From: Pseudomonas abietaniphila
GTDB lineage: Bacteria; Pseudomonadota; Gammaproteobacteria; Pseudomonadales; Pseudomonadaceae
Assembly: GCF_900100795.1 (NCBI RefSeq)
Contig: NZ_FNCO01000009.1
Location: 186,001-250,000, forward strand
Reading direction: 5' to 3'
DNA length: 64,000 nucleotides
Below the pieces are notes generated by a model. It did not search any database. It had not been told where the DNA came from and worked only from the letters and a program-made list of their open reading frames with translations. Position numbers and translations under genes: made by a program. Below, in pieces: positions 54,335 through 62,985 of this stretch; position 1 is the stretch's first letter, and every line of letters begins with the position of its first letter.

Positions 54335-54565
54335 ATGGAACCTATCAACGAATTGAGCATGAACCTGACAACGCTGCTGCAGGAGATCGCCGAGAAACGG
54401 TGCGACCTGGACATTGAAGGTCAAAAAATCCTCCTTGATGCCCTGAGAAAACTCCTCATCGCCACCGAGAAACTGAACATCCAGCTGCAAGCCTTGGCCC
54501 GAAATCAGCCAGCGACAGGGCCTCAGTCGCAGCCCCTGAGGCCAGCGCTTTACCTCGTCAAATAA
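54335..54565 (+). CDS. Small hypothetical protein after the chemoreceptor gene
   Basis: A 76-residue, mostly helical protein with charged and leucine-rich pattern (LTTLLQEIAEKRCDLDIEG). It is not recognised. The start at 54335 is chosen by context; an in-frame GTG at 54278 would overlap the chemoreceptor stop. It may be cotranscribed with the chemoreceptor gene. Confidence 0.5.
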   Translation: MEPINELSMNLTTLLQEIAEKRCDLDIEGQKILLDALRKLLIATEKLNIQLQALARNQPATGPQSQPLRPALYLVK

Positions 54566-54674
54566 GCGGTTGGGTCGGGGCGGCAGAACGTGAAAGCGAC
54601 GTCAAACAAGAAAAATCGCGCGCCCCGATAAGAATTTCCATTGATCGACTGGCATGCAACCTGCTGTCTCTCCA

Positions 54675-54688
54675 TGACATGCATGTCA
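54675..54688. promoter_or_regulatory. Perfect 14-bp palindrome upstream of the LysR gene
   Basis: TGACATGCATGTCA is a perfect palindrome 74 bases upstream of the LysR start. It may be the autoregulatory site of that LysR protein. Confidence 0.45.
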
Positions 54689-54761
54689 ACGCGGGCGACG
54701 GCGTTAGACGGTTCATCCCGTCCAGCGCGCATCGTCGTACCCCGCTCAAGGAAATCTTTCG

Positions 54762-55688
54762 GTGAACCTCAAGTTTCTGGAAACCTTCGTCTGGGTCGCA
54801 CGGCTGAAAAGCTTCCGGCTCACGGCGGAAAAACTGTTCAGCACGCAGGCCTCTATTTCCAGCCGGATCGCGGCGCTGGAAGACGAAATGGGCGTGCGGC
54901 TGTTCGTGCGTGACTCCAAAGGCGTGTCACTGACACCCGAGGGCTTGCGGGTGCTCGAGTACGCCGAGCACATCATGGACACCCTGCAAAGCATGAAGGC
55001 AGCGATCAAGGACCCGAGCCAGGTGCGTGGACGGATTCGCATCGGCGCCATGGATACGGTGATACACACCTGGCTCAGTCCCTTGGTAACACGCTTGATG
55101 AAGTGTTACCCCAATCTTGAGATCGAACTGACCGCCGAGACGGCCAGCAACCTGTGCTCGCAACTGGAAAAGGGTTACCAGGACATCATTTTCCAGACCG
55201 ACATCCTACGCTTCGACACCGTTCGCAACGCGGTGCTCGCCCGATACCCGCTGCATTGGGTGGCGCCGACGGGCTCTGAATTCGACCGCGCGGACGTGAC
55301 GCTGGAAGAGATTGCCATGGCGCGCATCGTGACCTTTTCCCGTCATTCACGGCCGCATCAGGACATCCTCAACATGCTACACACGGCCGACATCGTCACG
55401 CCGCGCATCAACTGCGTGAACTCAGCGTCCGCGATCACCCGATTGGTGCGCGACGGCTTCGGCATCGGCGCCCTGCCCGCCACATTGGTGCATGGCGAAC
55501 TTACCCAAGGCGTGCTAACGCGCATCGACAATGTGCCCCTGCCGCCGGTCATGGACATTGTCGCCAGTTGGCGAACCGGCGCGGGCATGGAGTTGGTGGA
55601 GGACATCGTCGGCCTGACACGCGAGGTGGTGAGCGAATACGCGCAACAAATGCCGACAGGCTTCGTGCTGGCGGGCGGTGAGGCGTAA
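54762..55688 (+). CDS. LysR-family regulator upstream of the PhzF-like gene
   Basis: A 308-residue LysR regulator starting at GTG. The winged helix is FLETFVWVARLKSFRLTAEK with QASISSRIAALEDEMGVRLF; the effector domain follows. AAGGAAA precedes the start. The PhzF-like gene lies 123 bases downstream in the same direction, so a link is possible but not shown. Confidence 0.83.
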   Translation: MNLKFLETFVWVARLKSFRLTAEKLFSTQASISSRIAALEDEMGVRLFVRDSKGVSLTPEGLRVLEYAEHIMDTLQSMKAAIKDPSQVRGRIRIGAMDTVIHTWLSPLVTRLMKCYPNLEIELTAETASNLCSQLEKGYQDIIFQTDILRFDTVRNAVLARYPLHWVAPTGSEFDRADVTLEEIAMARIVTFSRHSRPHQDILNMLHTADIVTPRINCVNSASAITRLVRDGFGIGALPATLVHGELTQGVLTRIDNVPLPPVMDIVASWRTGAGMELVEDIVGLTREVVSEYAQQMPTGFVLAGGEA

Positions 55689-55811
55689 CCGTGGATGACA
55701 GCCGCCTGAACCATTCAGACGGCTAAAAAAATCACGGTCATCTGTCTCTGTACAGCCTCCTACCGCCTCCCTAGAGTGGCCGATCCCGCCACCGTCCAAG
55801 GAGATAACGTC

Positions 55812-56648
55812 ATGGCACACACCCTCAAATTCCAGCAGGTCGACGTGTTTTCCAGCGCCGCCACCCAAGGCAATCCGCTGGCCGTGGTCAGTGCCGCCGA
55901 TGACCTGACCGACGCGCAAATGGCCGCGTTCGCCCGTTGGACCAACCTCAGTGAAACGACTTTCCTGTTGCGCCCTACTCACCCGGAAGCGGACTACCGT
56001 GTGCGCATCTTCACCACCACGCGTGAACTGCCGTTTGCCGGTCATCCGACGCTGGGCAGCTGTTTCGTCTGGCTGGATGACGGCGGCGCGGCCAAAGCCC
56101 AGGAAGTGGTTCAGGAGTGCGGCGCAGGGCTGGTGCGCATTCGTCGGGACGGTTCACGTCTGGCGTTCTGCGCCCCACCGCTTTTGCGCAGCGGCCCGGT
56201 GGAAGACGAAGTGTTGACCAGTCTGGTAGCCGGGCTTGGCGTGCGCCGCGAACAGATCATCGGCAGTCAGTGGGCGGATAACGGGCCGGGCTGGGTCGCG
56301 GTGATGCTGGCGAGCCGTGAAGAGGTCCTGGCGATCCGTCCCGATTACGCGGCACTCAAAGGCCTGAATGTAGGCATCGTCGCCCCCTGGACCGGGCCGG
56401 ACGCCGAGGCCGACTTCGAGGTGCGGGCGCTGACCGGCGACCTCAACGCCGAAGATCCGGTGACCGGCAGCCTCAACGCCAGCCTGGCGCAATGGCTGAT
56501 CCCGGCCGGTCTCGCGCCGCGCCAGTACACCACGCGCCAAGGCACCGTCCTGGGCCACCGCGGACGCGTTTCCATCGAACAGGTCGGGGATCAGATCTGG
56601 GTCGGCGGTGAGGTGCAGACCTGCATCGCGGGGAGTGTCACGCTGTAA
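55812..56648 (+). CDS. PhzF family isomerase/epimerase
   Basis: A 278-residue enzyme with the PhzF fold. The N-terminal QVDVFSSAATQGNPLAVV and the catalytic glutamate E48 in TNLSETTF are present; the later ELPFAGHPTLG motif is typical. PhzF enzymes isomerise small cyclic compounds; most genomic members are of unknown substrate. There is no phenazine cluster here, so I infer another substrate. The start follows AAGGAGATAACGTC. Confidence 0.86.
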   Translation: MAHTLKFQQVDVFSSAATQGNPLAVVSAADDLTDAQMAAFARWTNLSETTFLLRPTHPEADYRVRIFTTTRELPFAGHPTLGSCFVWLDDGGAAKAQEVVQECGAGLVRIRRDGSRLAFCAPPLLRSGPVEDEVLTSLVAGLGVRREQIIGSQWADNGPGWVAVMLASREEVLAIRPDYAALKGLNVGIVAPWTGPDAEADFEVRALTGDLNAEDPVTGSLNASLAQWLIPAGLAPRQYTTRQGTVLGHRGRVSIEQVGDQIWVGGEVQTCIAGSVTL

Positions 56649-56785
56649 ACCATGGGCTGCGTCGTCGATGCAAGGATCAGCCGGGCCGGAACTTCAGGCC
56701 CGGCGATCAACAATGACGCCGCCTGAATGGTGCGGCGGGATGACACCCCATCCGGGCGGCTCGCACCGCGCCCGGCCTTGGGCAA

Positions 56786-58009
56786 TCAGCCATTCACGCA
56801 GGCCAGCGCGTTATCCTGCTCCAGACCGCGAGCCTCCTTCGGCAAACGCAGCGTCAACATCGCCAACACCACGGCAACCATGCCGATGGCCACGTAAACA
56901 CCCACGAACGAGCCGTTGAAACTGGCCAGCAACCCGCCGCAGAAGTTTCCGATCATGCCGCCGACGCCTTGCAGGATGTTGGCCACGCCAAAAATCGTCA
57001 CGGCCAGCGTCGCACTGCCCGCCATCTTCGACACATACGCCGGGATCAAGCCGAAGATCGGGTAAAACGCCACCGCGAACAGAACGCCCGCTGCCAACGG
57101 CCAGTAACCGACAGGATGAACGACGAAGATCAACGCCGCCGCGCCCACACAGGCGTAGACCAGCACCATCGCCGCGCGCAGGCCGATGCGATCCGACAGC
57201 CCACCGACGGCAAGCCCGGCAAACATGCCAACGAAACCGACACTCGCCCAGATGTGCGCGGTGTAGGTCACGTCGAAATTCAATTCGCTGCGCAGGTAGG
57301 ACGACAGGTAATTCTGAAAAGGAAAGGTCGAGAAACCGAGGAGGAAATTCATCGTCCACACCGTCAGCACCCATGGCTGCTTCAGCGCGGCTTTGCCCGC
57401 CTGTGCGGTCTGTTCAGCCTCGGGTGCCGAAACCTTTTCATGGACGAACAACCGCGCCCGCTTGAACACCACCATCACGCCAACCGCCAGCGCCACGGTG
57501 ATCAGCCCGACGATCCACCACACCATGCGCCACTCGCCCTGCGGTGCATACAGCGGCACCAACAGACTGTTGATGAACACGCCATAGCTGGTGCCGCTGG
57601 ACACAAGGCCCATCGCCATGCCGCGTGATTTATAGGCAACCGTGCGGGAGATCACGTCGACCATGGGCACGAAAACGGTCGCTGCCGTGCCCGCCAACAC
57701 CGTCAGTAAGGCGCCGATCAGCAGGATATTGTGGGTCAGGGGGATCAGCAGCAGCGCTACGGCGCACACCACCCCGGAACCGAAAATCACCCAACCCCCG
57801 CCCACCCGTGGGGTGATCCACGCCGCCAACAACGCACACAGCAGGAAACCGAACTGCCCGGACGCGGTAATGGTGCCAACGTAGGCAATGTCAAAACCGA
57901 GGCTGGCGCGCATGTCGGGCACCAGTTGCGCGAACAGGTAGATACCGAAACCAAACGTCGCCGCCACCAGCCCGGTGAGCAGCAAGACAATCAGTGCATT
58001 GATACGCAT
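56786..58009 (-). CDS. Major facilitator superfamily transporter
   Basis: A 407-residue protein with about 12 transmembrane segments and a charged central loop (about 195-215, HEKVSAPEAEQTAQ). The family is MFS; the substrate is not shown by sequence. It lies 39 bases after the tetR-like gene on the same strand, so it is probably controlled by that repressor as a drug or metabolite exporter. Confidence 0.85.
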   Translation of the reverse strand: MRINALIVLLLTGLVAATFGFGIYLFAQLVPDMRASLGFDIAYVGTITASGQFGFLLCALLAAWITPRVGGGWVIFGSGVVCAVALLLIPLTHNILLIGALLTVLAGTAATVFVPMVDVISRTVAYKSRGMAMGLVSSGTSYGVFINSLLVPLYAPQGEWRMVWWIVGLITVALAVGVMVVFKRARLFVHEKVSAPEAEQTAQAGKAALKQPWVLTVWTMNFLLGFSTFPFQNYLSSYLRSELNFDVTYTAHIWASVGFVGMFAGLAVGGLSDRIGLRAAMVLVYACVGAAALIFVVHPVGYWPLAAGVLFAVAFYPIFGLIPAYVSKMAGSATLAVTIFGVANILQGVGGMIGNFCGGLLASFNGSFVGVYVAIGMVAVVLAMLTLRLPKEARGLEQDNALACVNG

Positions 58010-58048
58010 GGTCAGCTTCCTTTCTTGAATGTGAAGGAGAGAACAGGA

Positions 58049-58627
58049 TTACGCCGGTTGCGCCGCGTCAATCAGCTCTGCGGCCAGCGCTCGCGCCACC
58101 AGAAATACGCTGTCGTCGTTTTCCAGAGCGCCTGTGAGAAACGCCCCTTCCAGTAACAGGAACAATCGTCTTACCAACGTCTGCGGGTCGGTCAGCCCCG
58201 CCCTTTCGGCGAGGTCCAGCAGGTGTTGCTTCACCCCTTGTTTATGCCGATCCACCGCCAGGCGAACCGGGTGACTGCGGTCTGGGAACTCGGCAGCGGA
58301 ATTCACGTAAGGGCAGCCACGCAATCCGCCTTCGCGCAGCCACTGCCGGTGCAGGTCGAACAGCCCCAGAAGCTTCTCCGCTGGCGCCTCGCTGGCCGCC
58401 AACGTCTGCTCCACCGCCGCCTCCCAGCGCTCATTGCGCTTGTCCAGAAACGCCACGATCAACTCGTCCTTCGACGCGAAGTGGGCGTACAGCGTCATCT
58501 TCGACACGCCCGCAAATTCCGCCACGGCGGCAATTCCCGTCGCATTGATCCCGTCACGAAAAAACAGCGCGGAGGCCGCATCGATCAAGCGTTGATGATT
58601 GACGCTGGCGTCTCGGGTGGTCGGCAT
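58049..58627 (-). CDS. TetR-family transcriptional repressor
   Basis: A 192-residue TetR regulator. The N-terminal helix-turn-helix covers about residues 10-56 (GINATGIAAVAEFAGVSKMTL, in part). It sits upstream of the MFS gene in a likely operon. A partial palindrome lies just upstream of its start (58649-58664), suggesting autoregulation. Confidence 0.85.
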   Translation of the reverse strand: MPTTRDASVNHQRLIDAASALFFRDGINATGIAAVAEFAGVSKMTLYAHFASKDELIVAFLDKRNERWEAAVEQTLAASEAPAEKLLGLFDLHRQWLREGGLRGCPYVNSAAEFPDRSHPVRLAVDRHKQGVKQHLLDLAERAGLTDPQTLVRRLFLLLEGAFLTGALENDDSVFLVARALAAELIDAAQPA

Positions 58628-58648
58628 GGTTGCCTCTCAATTTAACTG

Positions 58649-58664
58649 TACTGACCGGTAAGGA
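58649..58664. promoter_or_regulatory. Possible TetR operator
   Basis: TACTGACCGGTAAGGA is an inverted repeat with six of eight positions matching, centred between 58656 and 58657, about 22 bases upstream of the tetR start. Moderate match only. Confidence 0.42.
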
Positions 58665-58677
58665 TAGACCTCGAAAC

Positions 58678-58702
58678 AAAAAAAACCAGCACTGATCACC
58701 GG
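58678..58702 (-). terminator. Possible terminator after the Rap1a-like gene
   Basis: On the minus strand CCGGTGATCAGTGCTGG (58702-58686) forms a short imperfect hairpin, followed by TTTTTTTT to 58678. It lies 33 bases after the stop at 58736. The stem contains several wobbles. Confidence 0.52.
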
Positions 58703-58735
58703 CTACGACGAGCGGCCATCAATACTGGGAGGTGT

Positions 58736-59116
58736 TCAGCGGCAGGGAAAGGCGTTTTTCAGCGCGGAGACGACCAGCACCGATTCGTTCAGGTGCAGAC
58801 TCTGGGGATGTGCTTCAAGAGACTGAACCACCACGCGCATGGACTGCACCATCGGAATCCCGCCTTCCGGCACACACACCAGCTTGGGCACGCCGCCGGC
58901 TTCGTGAAAAATGTCGAGGGTGTCCATGGTCGCTTGCAAAACGCCGACGCAATGGCCAATCCCCACCGGGTTCTTGGCCACCCCGCCGCTCATGCTGTTG
59001 ATACCGTCCTGGCATTCGAGCAGCAGTTTGTTGCCGTCTGCCATCGCGGCAGCGCTGAAGCACAGGGCGAGCAATGCTGAAAGGCGCACGGCAGAGCCGA
59101 TCGTCAGCGCAGCCAC
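58736..59116 (-). CDS. Rap1a/Tai-like secreted protein
   Basis: A 126-residue protein with a signal peptide (SALLALCFSAAAMA-DG). The mature part has GHCVGVLQATMDTLD, CVPEGGIPMVQSMRVVVQSL, and the ending NAFPCR, the pattern of Rap1a/Tai immunity-like proteins. Family members protect against T6SS amidases, but many are orphans. It starts with GTG and overlaps the coaA stop by 13 bases, so it is probably translated by coupling. Confidence 0.68.
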   Translation of the reverse strand: MAALTIGSAVRLSALLALCFSAAAMADGNKLLLECQDGINSMSGGVAKNPVGIGHCVGVLQATMDTLDIFHEAGGVPKLVCVPEGGIPMVQSMRVVVQSLEAHPQSLHLNESVLVVSALKNAFPCR

Positions 59117-60030
59117 AGCTCTTTCACCGAATGATCCGCTGCCTTGCGCACCACCAGGCTTGCCCGCTCGCGAGTTGGCAGAATGTTTTCCAGCAGGTTG
59201 GGACGGTTGATGTCGCGCCAGATCTTGCGCGCGGCGTCCGGGGATTTCTCGGGCGGCAAGTCGGCCAGTTCACGGAAATAAGCGCCCCGGGCACGAAATG
59301 CAGTGCGTTGCAGCATGAGAAAGCGCTCGACGTACCAACGCTCGATATCCCCTTCGGCCGCGTCCAGGTAGATCGAGAAGTCGAAGAAATCCGACACGAT
59401 GCTGCCAGGCTTCTGGCCGTCATTGCCCTCGGTCTGCAGCACATTCAGACCTTCAAAGATCAGGATGTCCGGCTGGCTGATCTCGATGAATTTATCCGGG
59501 ACGATGTCGTAGCTGATGTGCGAATAGACCGGCGCGCTGATCACGGGAATGCCCGCCTTGAGGTCCGAGAGAAACTTGACCATGCGCTTGCGATCGTAGC
59601 TCTCCGGAAAACCCTTGCGGTGCATGATGCCGTCCGCATCCAGCCGGGCGTTCGGGTGCAGGAAACCGTCGGTGGTCACCAGATCGACCCGAGGATGATC
59701 CGGCCAGCGCGCCATCAGCGCCTGCAGGACACGGGCAAACGTGCTTTTGCCGACCGCGACACTGCCCGCAACCGCCACGACATAGGTCTGTTTTTTCGCC
59801 GGACGCCCGAGGAAAGTGTCCTTGATGCTCGCCAGATTGCGCGCGGCGCTGACGTGCAGATTGATCAGGCGCGACAGCGGAAGGTAGATGTTGACCACAT
59901 CTTCCAGGGAAATATCTTCGTTTACGCCTCGTAACGCCGCCAGATCTTCTTCGGACAAGGTCAGTGGCGTACTGGCGCGCAGCCCCGCCCACTCCTTGCT
60001 GGTCATTACGAGATAGTCATCAGGCGCCAT
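59104..60030 (-). CDS. coaA: Type I pantothenate kinase
   Basis: A 308-residue kinase that phosphorylates pantothenate in the first step of CoA synthesis. The P-loop GSVAVGKS is at residues 89-96. The TTDGFLHPN, RKGFPESYD and SPVYSH-like (SAPVYSHISYD) motifs match bacterial CoaA. Pseudomonas usually relies on the type III enzyme CoaX, so this may be a second enzyme. It overlaps the following Rap1a-like gene. Confidence 0.92.
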   Translation of the reverse strand: MAPDDYLVMTSKEWAGLRASTPLTLSEEDLAALRGVNEDISLEDVVNIYLPLSRLINLHVSAARNLASIKDTFLGRPAKKQTYVVAVAGSVAVGKSTFARVLQALMARWPDHPRVDLVTTDGFLHPNARLDADGIMHRKGFPESYDRKRMVKFLSDLKAGIPVISAPVYSHISYDIVPDKFIEISQPDILIFEGLNVLQTEGNDGQKPGSIVSDFFDFSIYLDAAEGDIERWYVERFLMLQRTAFRARGAYFRELADLPPEKSPDAARKIWRDINRPNLLENILPTRERASLVVRKAADHSVKELWLR

Positions 60031-60195
60031 CTATAGCCTTCCAATCCAGGTGTCTGTATCGACAATGGTGCGAAGACTATCGTATTGCCCTAAAAACGGG
60101 GCAGATTTCTTTGATTTGACACGCATTATTGGCGGATTCGGCATCGTTCCAGCGCCCCGAAAAGCGCTGGATACGATTCAGCATGAAGCCGCCCT

Positions 60196-61164
60196 TCAGG
60201 CCGTTCGATACTCGATGGTCAGGTGCGACACCTCGTGCACGACACCGAGCCGCTCCCGAATCGCCTCTGCCGTCACCTCGACCTTCGCCAGCACGCTGAC
60301 AATCGCCGCACGGGCATCCGGACCGACCTTCCACACATGCAGATCGGTGATCTGCACGTTGCCATCGGCTTCGAGCACTTCACGAATTTCTTCTGCGACG
60401 TGCTCATCGGTGACGTCCAGCAACACGTTGGCGCTCTGCTTGATCAGGCCGGCAGACCACTTGGCGATGACCACCGCGCCGACCACGCCCATCAACGGAT
60501 CGAGCCAGACCCAGCCCAGGTAACGTCCTGCCAGCAATGCACCGATCGCCAATACCGACGTCAATGCATCGGCCAGGACGTGCACATAGGCGGAGCGCAG
60601 GTTGTTGTCCCCGCCGTGGCCATGGTGCTTTTCGTGGGCATGGTGATCGTGGCTATGGTGATCGTGATCATCGTGCGAGTGATGCCCATGGTGGTGATGC
60701 CCGTGGTGGCCATGGCCGCCGGACAGCATGAAGGCGCTGACGATGTTGACCAACAGACCGACCACCGCAATCAAGGTGGCCTCGCCGAACGCCACCTGCG
60801 TCGGTTCGAACAGGCGCATCAGCGACTCGATGCCGATGCCCAGCGCGACCATCATCAGAATGAGCGCCGACGCGAACCCCGCCAGATCGCCTACCTTGCC
60901 GGTGCCGAAACTGAAGCGACCGTTATTGGCGTTGCGCCGCGCAAACGAATAGGCCGCCGCCGCGATGCCCAATGCACCGGCATGGGTTGCCATATGAAAG
61001 CCGTCGGCCAGCAGCGCCATGGAGCCTGTGACGTAACCGGCGGCAATCTCCCCGACCATCATCACGAAGGTCAGCACCACCACCCATAACGTGCGGCGAG
61101 CATTTTCGTCGTGAGACTGACTGAGGAAAACATGTTCGTGTGTGTGCTTCTGCGAAAGGACCAT
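60196..61164 (-). CDS. dmeF: Cobalt/nickel efflux protein DmeF (CDF family)
   Basis: A 322-residue cation diffusion facilitator. Six transmembrane helices and the ADGFHMATH metal site (about residues 53-61) are visible. A histidine-rich loop at about 149-186 (20 histidines in some 37 residues) probably binds or buffers metal. The C-terminal cytoplasmic domain follows. The dmeR gene lies 25 bases upstream. The start at 61164 follows GAAAGGACC; the frame to 61254 runs into dmeR. Confidence 0.9.
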   Translation of the reverse strand: MVLSQKHTHEHVFLSQSHDENARRTLWVVVLTFVMMVGEIAAGYVTGSMALLADGFHMATHAGALGIAAAAYSFARRNANNGRFSFGTGKVGDLAGFASALILMMVALGIGIESLMRLFEPTQVAFGEATLIAVVGLLVNIVSAFMLSGGHGHHGHHHHGHHSHDDHDHHSHDHHAHEKHHGHGGDNNLRSAYVHVLADALTSVLAIGALLAGRYLGWVWLDPLMGVVGAVVIAKWSAGLIKQSANVLLDVTDEHVAEEIREVLEADGNVQITDLHVWKVGPDARAAIVSVLAKVEVTAEAIRERLGVVHEVSHLTIEYRTA

Positions 61165-61189
61165 GCGGCCTCCATGTGTCGCCTGCGAC

Positions 61190-61465
61190 TTATTTTGAAT
61201 ACCGACGAATCGCTTCGAGCAAATCTTCAAGCCCTTGGGCTCGATCCTCATCACTCAAATCTGGATGAGCCACATGCTCGCGAGCATGGGCTTCGATGAT
61301 CTGGTCAAGCAGACCATTGATCGCACCGCGGGTGGCGGCCACGAGATGCAGGGTCTTGGCGCAATCGGTATCCGACTCCAGACCCCGCTCGATCGCCTGC
61401 ACCTGCCCCGCAATGCGCCTGACACGCTTGAGCAGATCGTCTTTCTCGGCGTGCAAATGCGCCAT
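61190..61465 (-). CDS. dmeR: Nickel/cobalt-responsive repressor DmeR (RcnR/CsoR family)
   Basis: A 91-residue metal-sensing repressor. All four RcnR-type ligands are in register: H3, C35, H60 and H64. It precedes dmeF in the same direction. A G-tract operator lies directly upstream. Confidence 0.9.
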   Translation of the reverse strand: MAHLHAEKDDLLKRVRRIAGQVQAIERGLESDTDCAKTLHLVAATRGAINGLLDQIIEAHAREHVAHPDLSDEDRAQGLEDLLEAIRRYSK

Positions 61466-61488
61466 ACCATACCCCCCCTACCTATATT
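61466..61488 (-). promoter_or_regulatory. Candidate DmeR operator with G-tract
   Basis: On the minus strand ATAGGTAGGGGGGGTATGG lies right before the dmeR start, with seven consecutive G's (complement of 61472-61478). RcnR/DmeR operators use a G/C-tract flanked by TA-containing repeats, so this is a good candidate. Confidence 0.75.
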
Positions 61489-61656
61489 GGGCGGCATGAT
61501 GAGCCTTTTACACAGACCCTGCAAGCCCCTGCCCCTTACCCGCAGGCACACCATAAAGGCCTGCACGTTTTAATCGCCTTCCTCAGTCAGCGCTAAGTTT
61601 CGCGCCGTAACCTCTCCTCCCTGTCAATTGCTCTGCGCTAGAGGAGAAGCTAACCG

Positions 61657-62424
61657 ATGTATTCAATGACGAGGGCCGACTGGCTCAACAAGGTGCCCGA
61701 GGTGACGCTGTCCTTCTGGGTAATCAAGATCATGTCCACCACTGTGGGAGAGACGGTCGCCGACTTTCTTGCAGTCGATGCAGACCTCGGGGCCGGCATC
61801 ACCAGCATCGGCATGGCCGTCCTTCTGATGATTGCGTTGTTTACTCAACTGCGCACACGGGCCTACACGCCCTGGATCTACTGGTTGACAGTGGTGCTGG
61901 TGAGCATTGTCGGCACCCAGATCACCGACATCATGACCGACATCCTCGACATCAGCCTGTACACCAGCACGGCGGTGTTCTCGGTCCTGCTGGCGATCAA
62001 CTTCGCAGTCTGGTACGCGGTGGAGCGCAACCTGTCGATCCACGAAATCGTGACGCCACGACGCGAATTGTTCTATTGGGCGACCGTGCTCTGCACCTTC
62101 GCGCTGGGTACCGCCGCAGGTGATCTTGCGACGGAAGCACTCGGGCTGGGCTTCACGCTGGGCGTATTGATATTTGGCGCACTGATCGCGATTTCATTCG
62201 CCGCTTGGCGCAAAGGCGTCAACGCCGTGCTGACGTTCTGGATCGGCTACATCCTCACCCGCCCATTCGGCGCATCTCTGGGCGACTTGCTGACCCAGTC
62301 GAAGCAATACGGCGGCATGGGCATGGGCGCCACCTGGACCAGCGCCATCTTTCTGTGCGTGATCCTTATTCTGGTGGGCGTCGCCCAGTTCAGTGCCGGT
62401 CAACGCCCATCCGCCACACACTGA
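61657..62424 (+). CDS. COG4705-type integral membrane protein
   Basis: A 255-residue protein with about eight hydrophobic segments and three K/T-x-GE/GD repeats (MSTTVGETVADFL, TAAGDLATEAL, GASLGDLLT). These resemble an uncharacterised family of membrane proteins (COG4705); the repeated acidic residues in the helices may bind a cation, which is inference. A GAGGAGAAGC ribosome site is upstream. Confidence 0.72.
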   Translation: MYSMTRADWLNKVPEVTLSFWVIKIMSTTVGETVADFLAVDADLGAGITSIGMAVLLMIALFTQLRTRAYTPWIYWLTVVLVSIVGTQITDIMTDILDISLYTSTAVFSVLLAINFAVWYAVERNLSIHEIVTPRRELFYWATVLCTFALGTAAGDLATEALGLGFTLGVLIFGALIAISFAAWRKGVNAVLTFWIGYILTRPFGASLGDLLTQSKQYGGMGMGATWTSAIFLCVILILVGVAQFSAGQRPSATH

Positions 62425-62456
62425 TTCCCCTTTCAAACATCCTTCAAGGTATCCCT

Positions 62457-62897
62457 ATGCATTCCGTAAAATCCGTCATTCGTTCGGCCGCCATCATTTC
62501 CGCCATTGCCCTCCTGAGCCTGGCGACCGCTTGCTCCAAACCGGCGGAAAAACCCAAGACAGCTGCCGCCGAAGCAGCCGTCCAGCAAGGCACTCCCACA
62601 TCGGGTACAAAACTGGGAGATCTGTCGGGCTTCCGCAATATCGCTGTGGACGTTGCCGGGATTGTCGACAAAAACGACCTGCCAGCGGCGAAAAAACGCA
62701 TCAAGGATCTGGAACTCTCCTGGGATGAAGCCGAGGCCGGGATCAAACCGCGAGCAGCGAGCGACTGGCATCTGCTGGACAAGGCCATCGACCGTGCACT
62801 CGCGGCCCTGCGTGCCAGCACGCCAAACCAGGCCGAATGTAAAACCGCCATGGACGACCTGCTGAAAACCTTTGATACGTTGCAGGGTAAACAGTGA
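62457..62897 (+). CDS. Putative lipoprotein, 146 residues
   Basis: A signal peptide with a lipobox (SLATA-C) is followed by an alanine-rich, charged domain (KKRIKDLELSWDEAEAGIKP). The function is unknown. It sits 32 bases after the membrane-protein gene and 88 before the response regulator, so the four genes may be linked. Confidence 0.72.
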   Translation: MHSVKSVIRSAAIISAIALLSLATACSKPAEKPKTAAAEAAVQQGTPTSGTKLGDLSGFRNIAVDVAGIVDKNDLPAAKKRIKDLELSWDEAEAGIKPRAASDWHLLDKAIDRALAALRASTPNQAECKTAMDDLLKTFDTLQGKQ

Positions 62898-62985
62898 TCT
62901 CAGGGGTTCGCGCGGCATCAATGCGCTGCGCGAACCCTTTTGCCATGCTTCAATGCAACCACTGCGACCGCATAAGGAGGGAAAC

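Noticed and set aside
55701..55740. Hairpin followed by A-run after the LysR gene at 54762
   Set aside because: The A-run follows the stem on the plus strand and there is no T-run after it on either strand, so it does not look like an intrinsic terminator.
55812..56648. Phenazine pathway suggested by the PhzF-like gene
   Set aside because: No phzA, B, C, D, E or G gene is nearby, and PhzF-fold proteins are widespread outside phenazine clusters.
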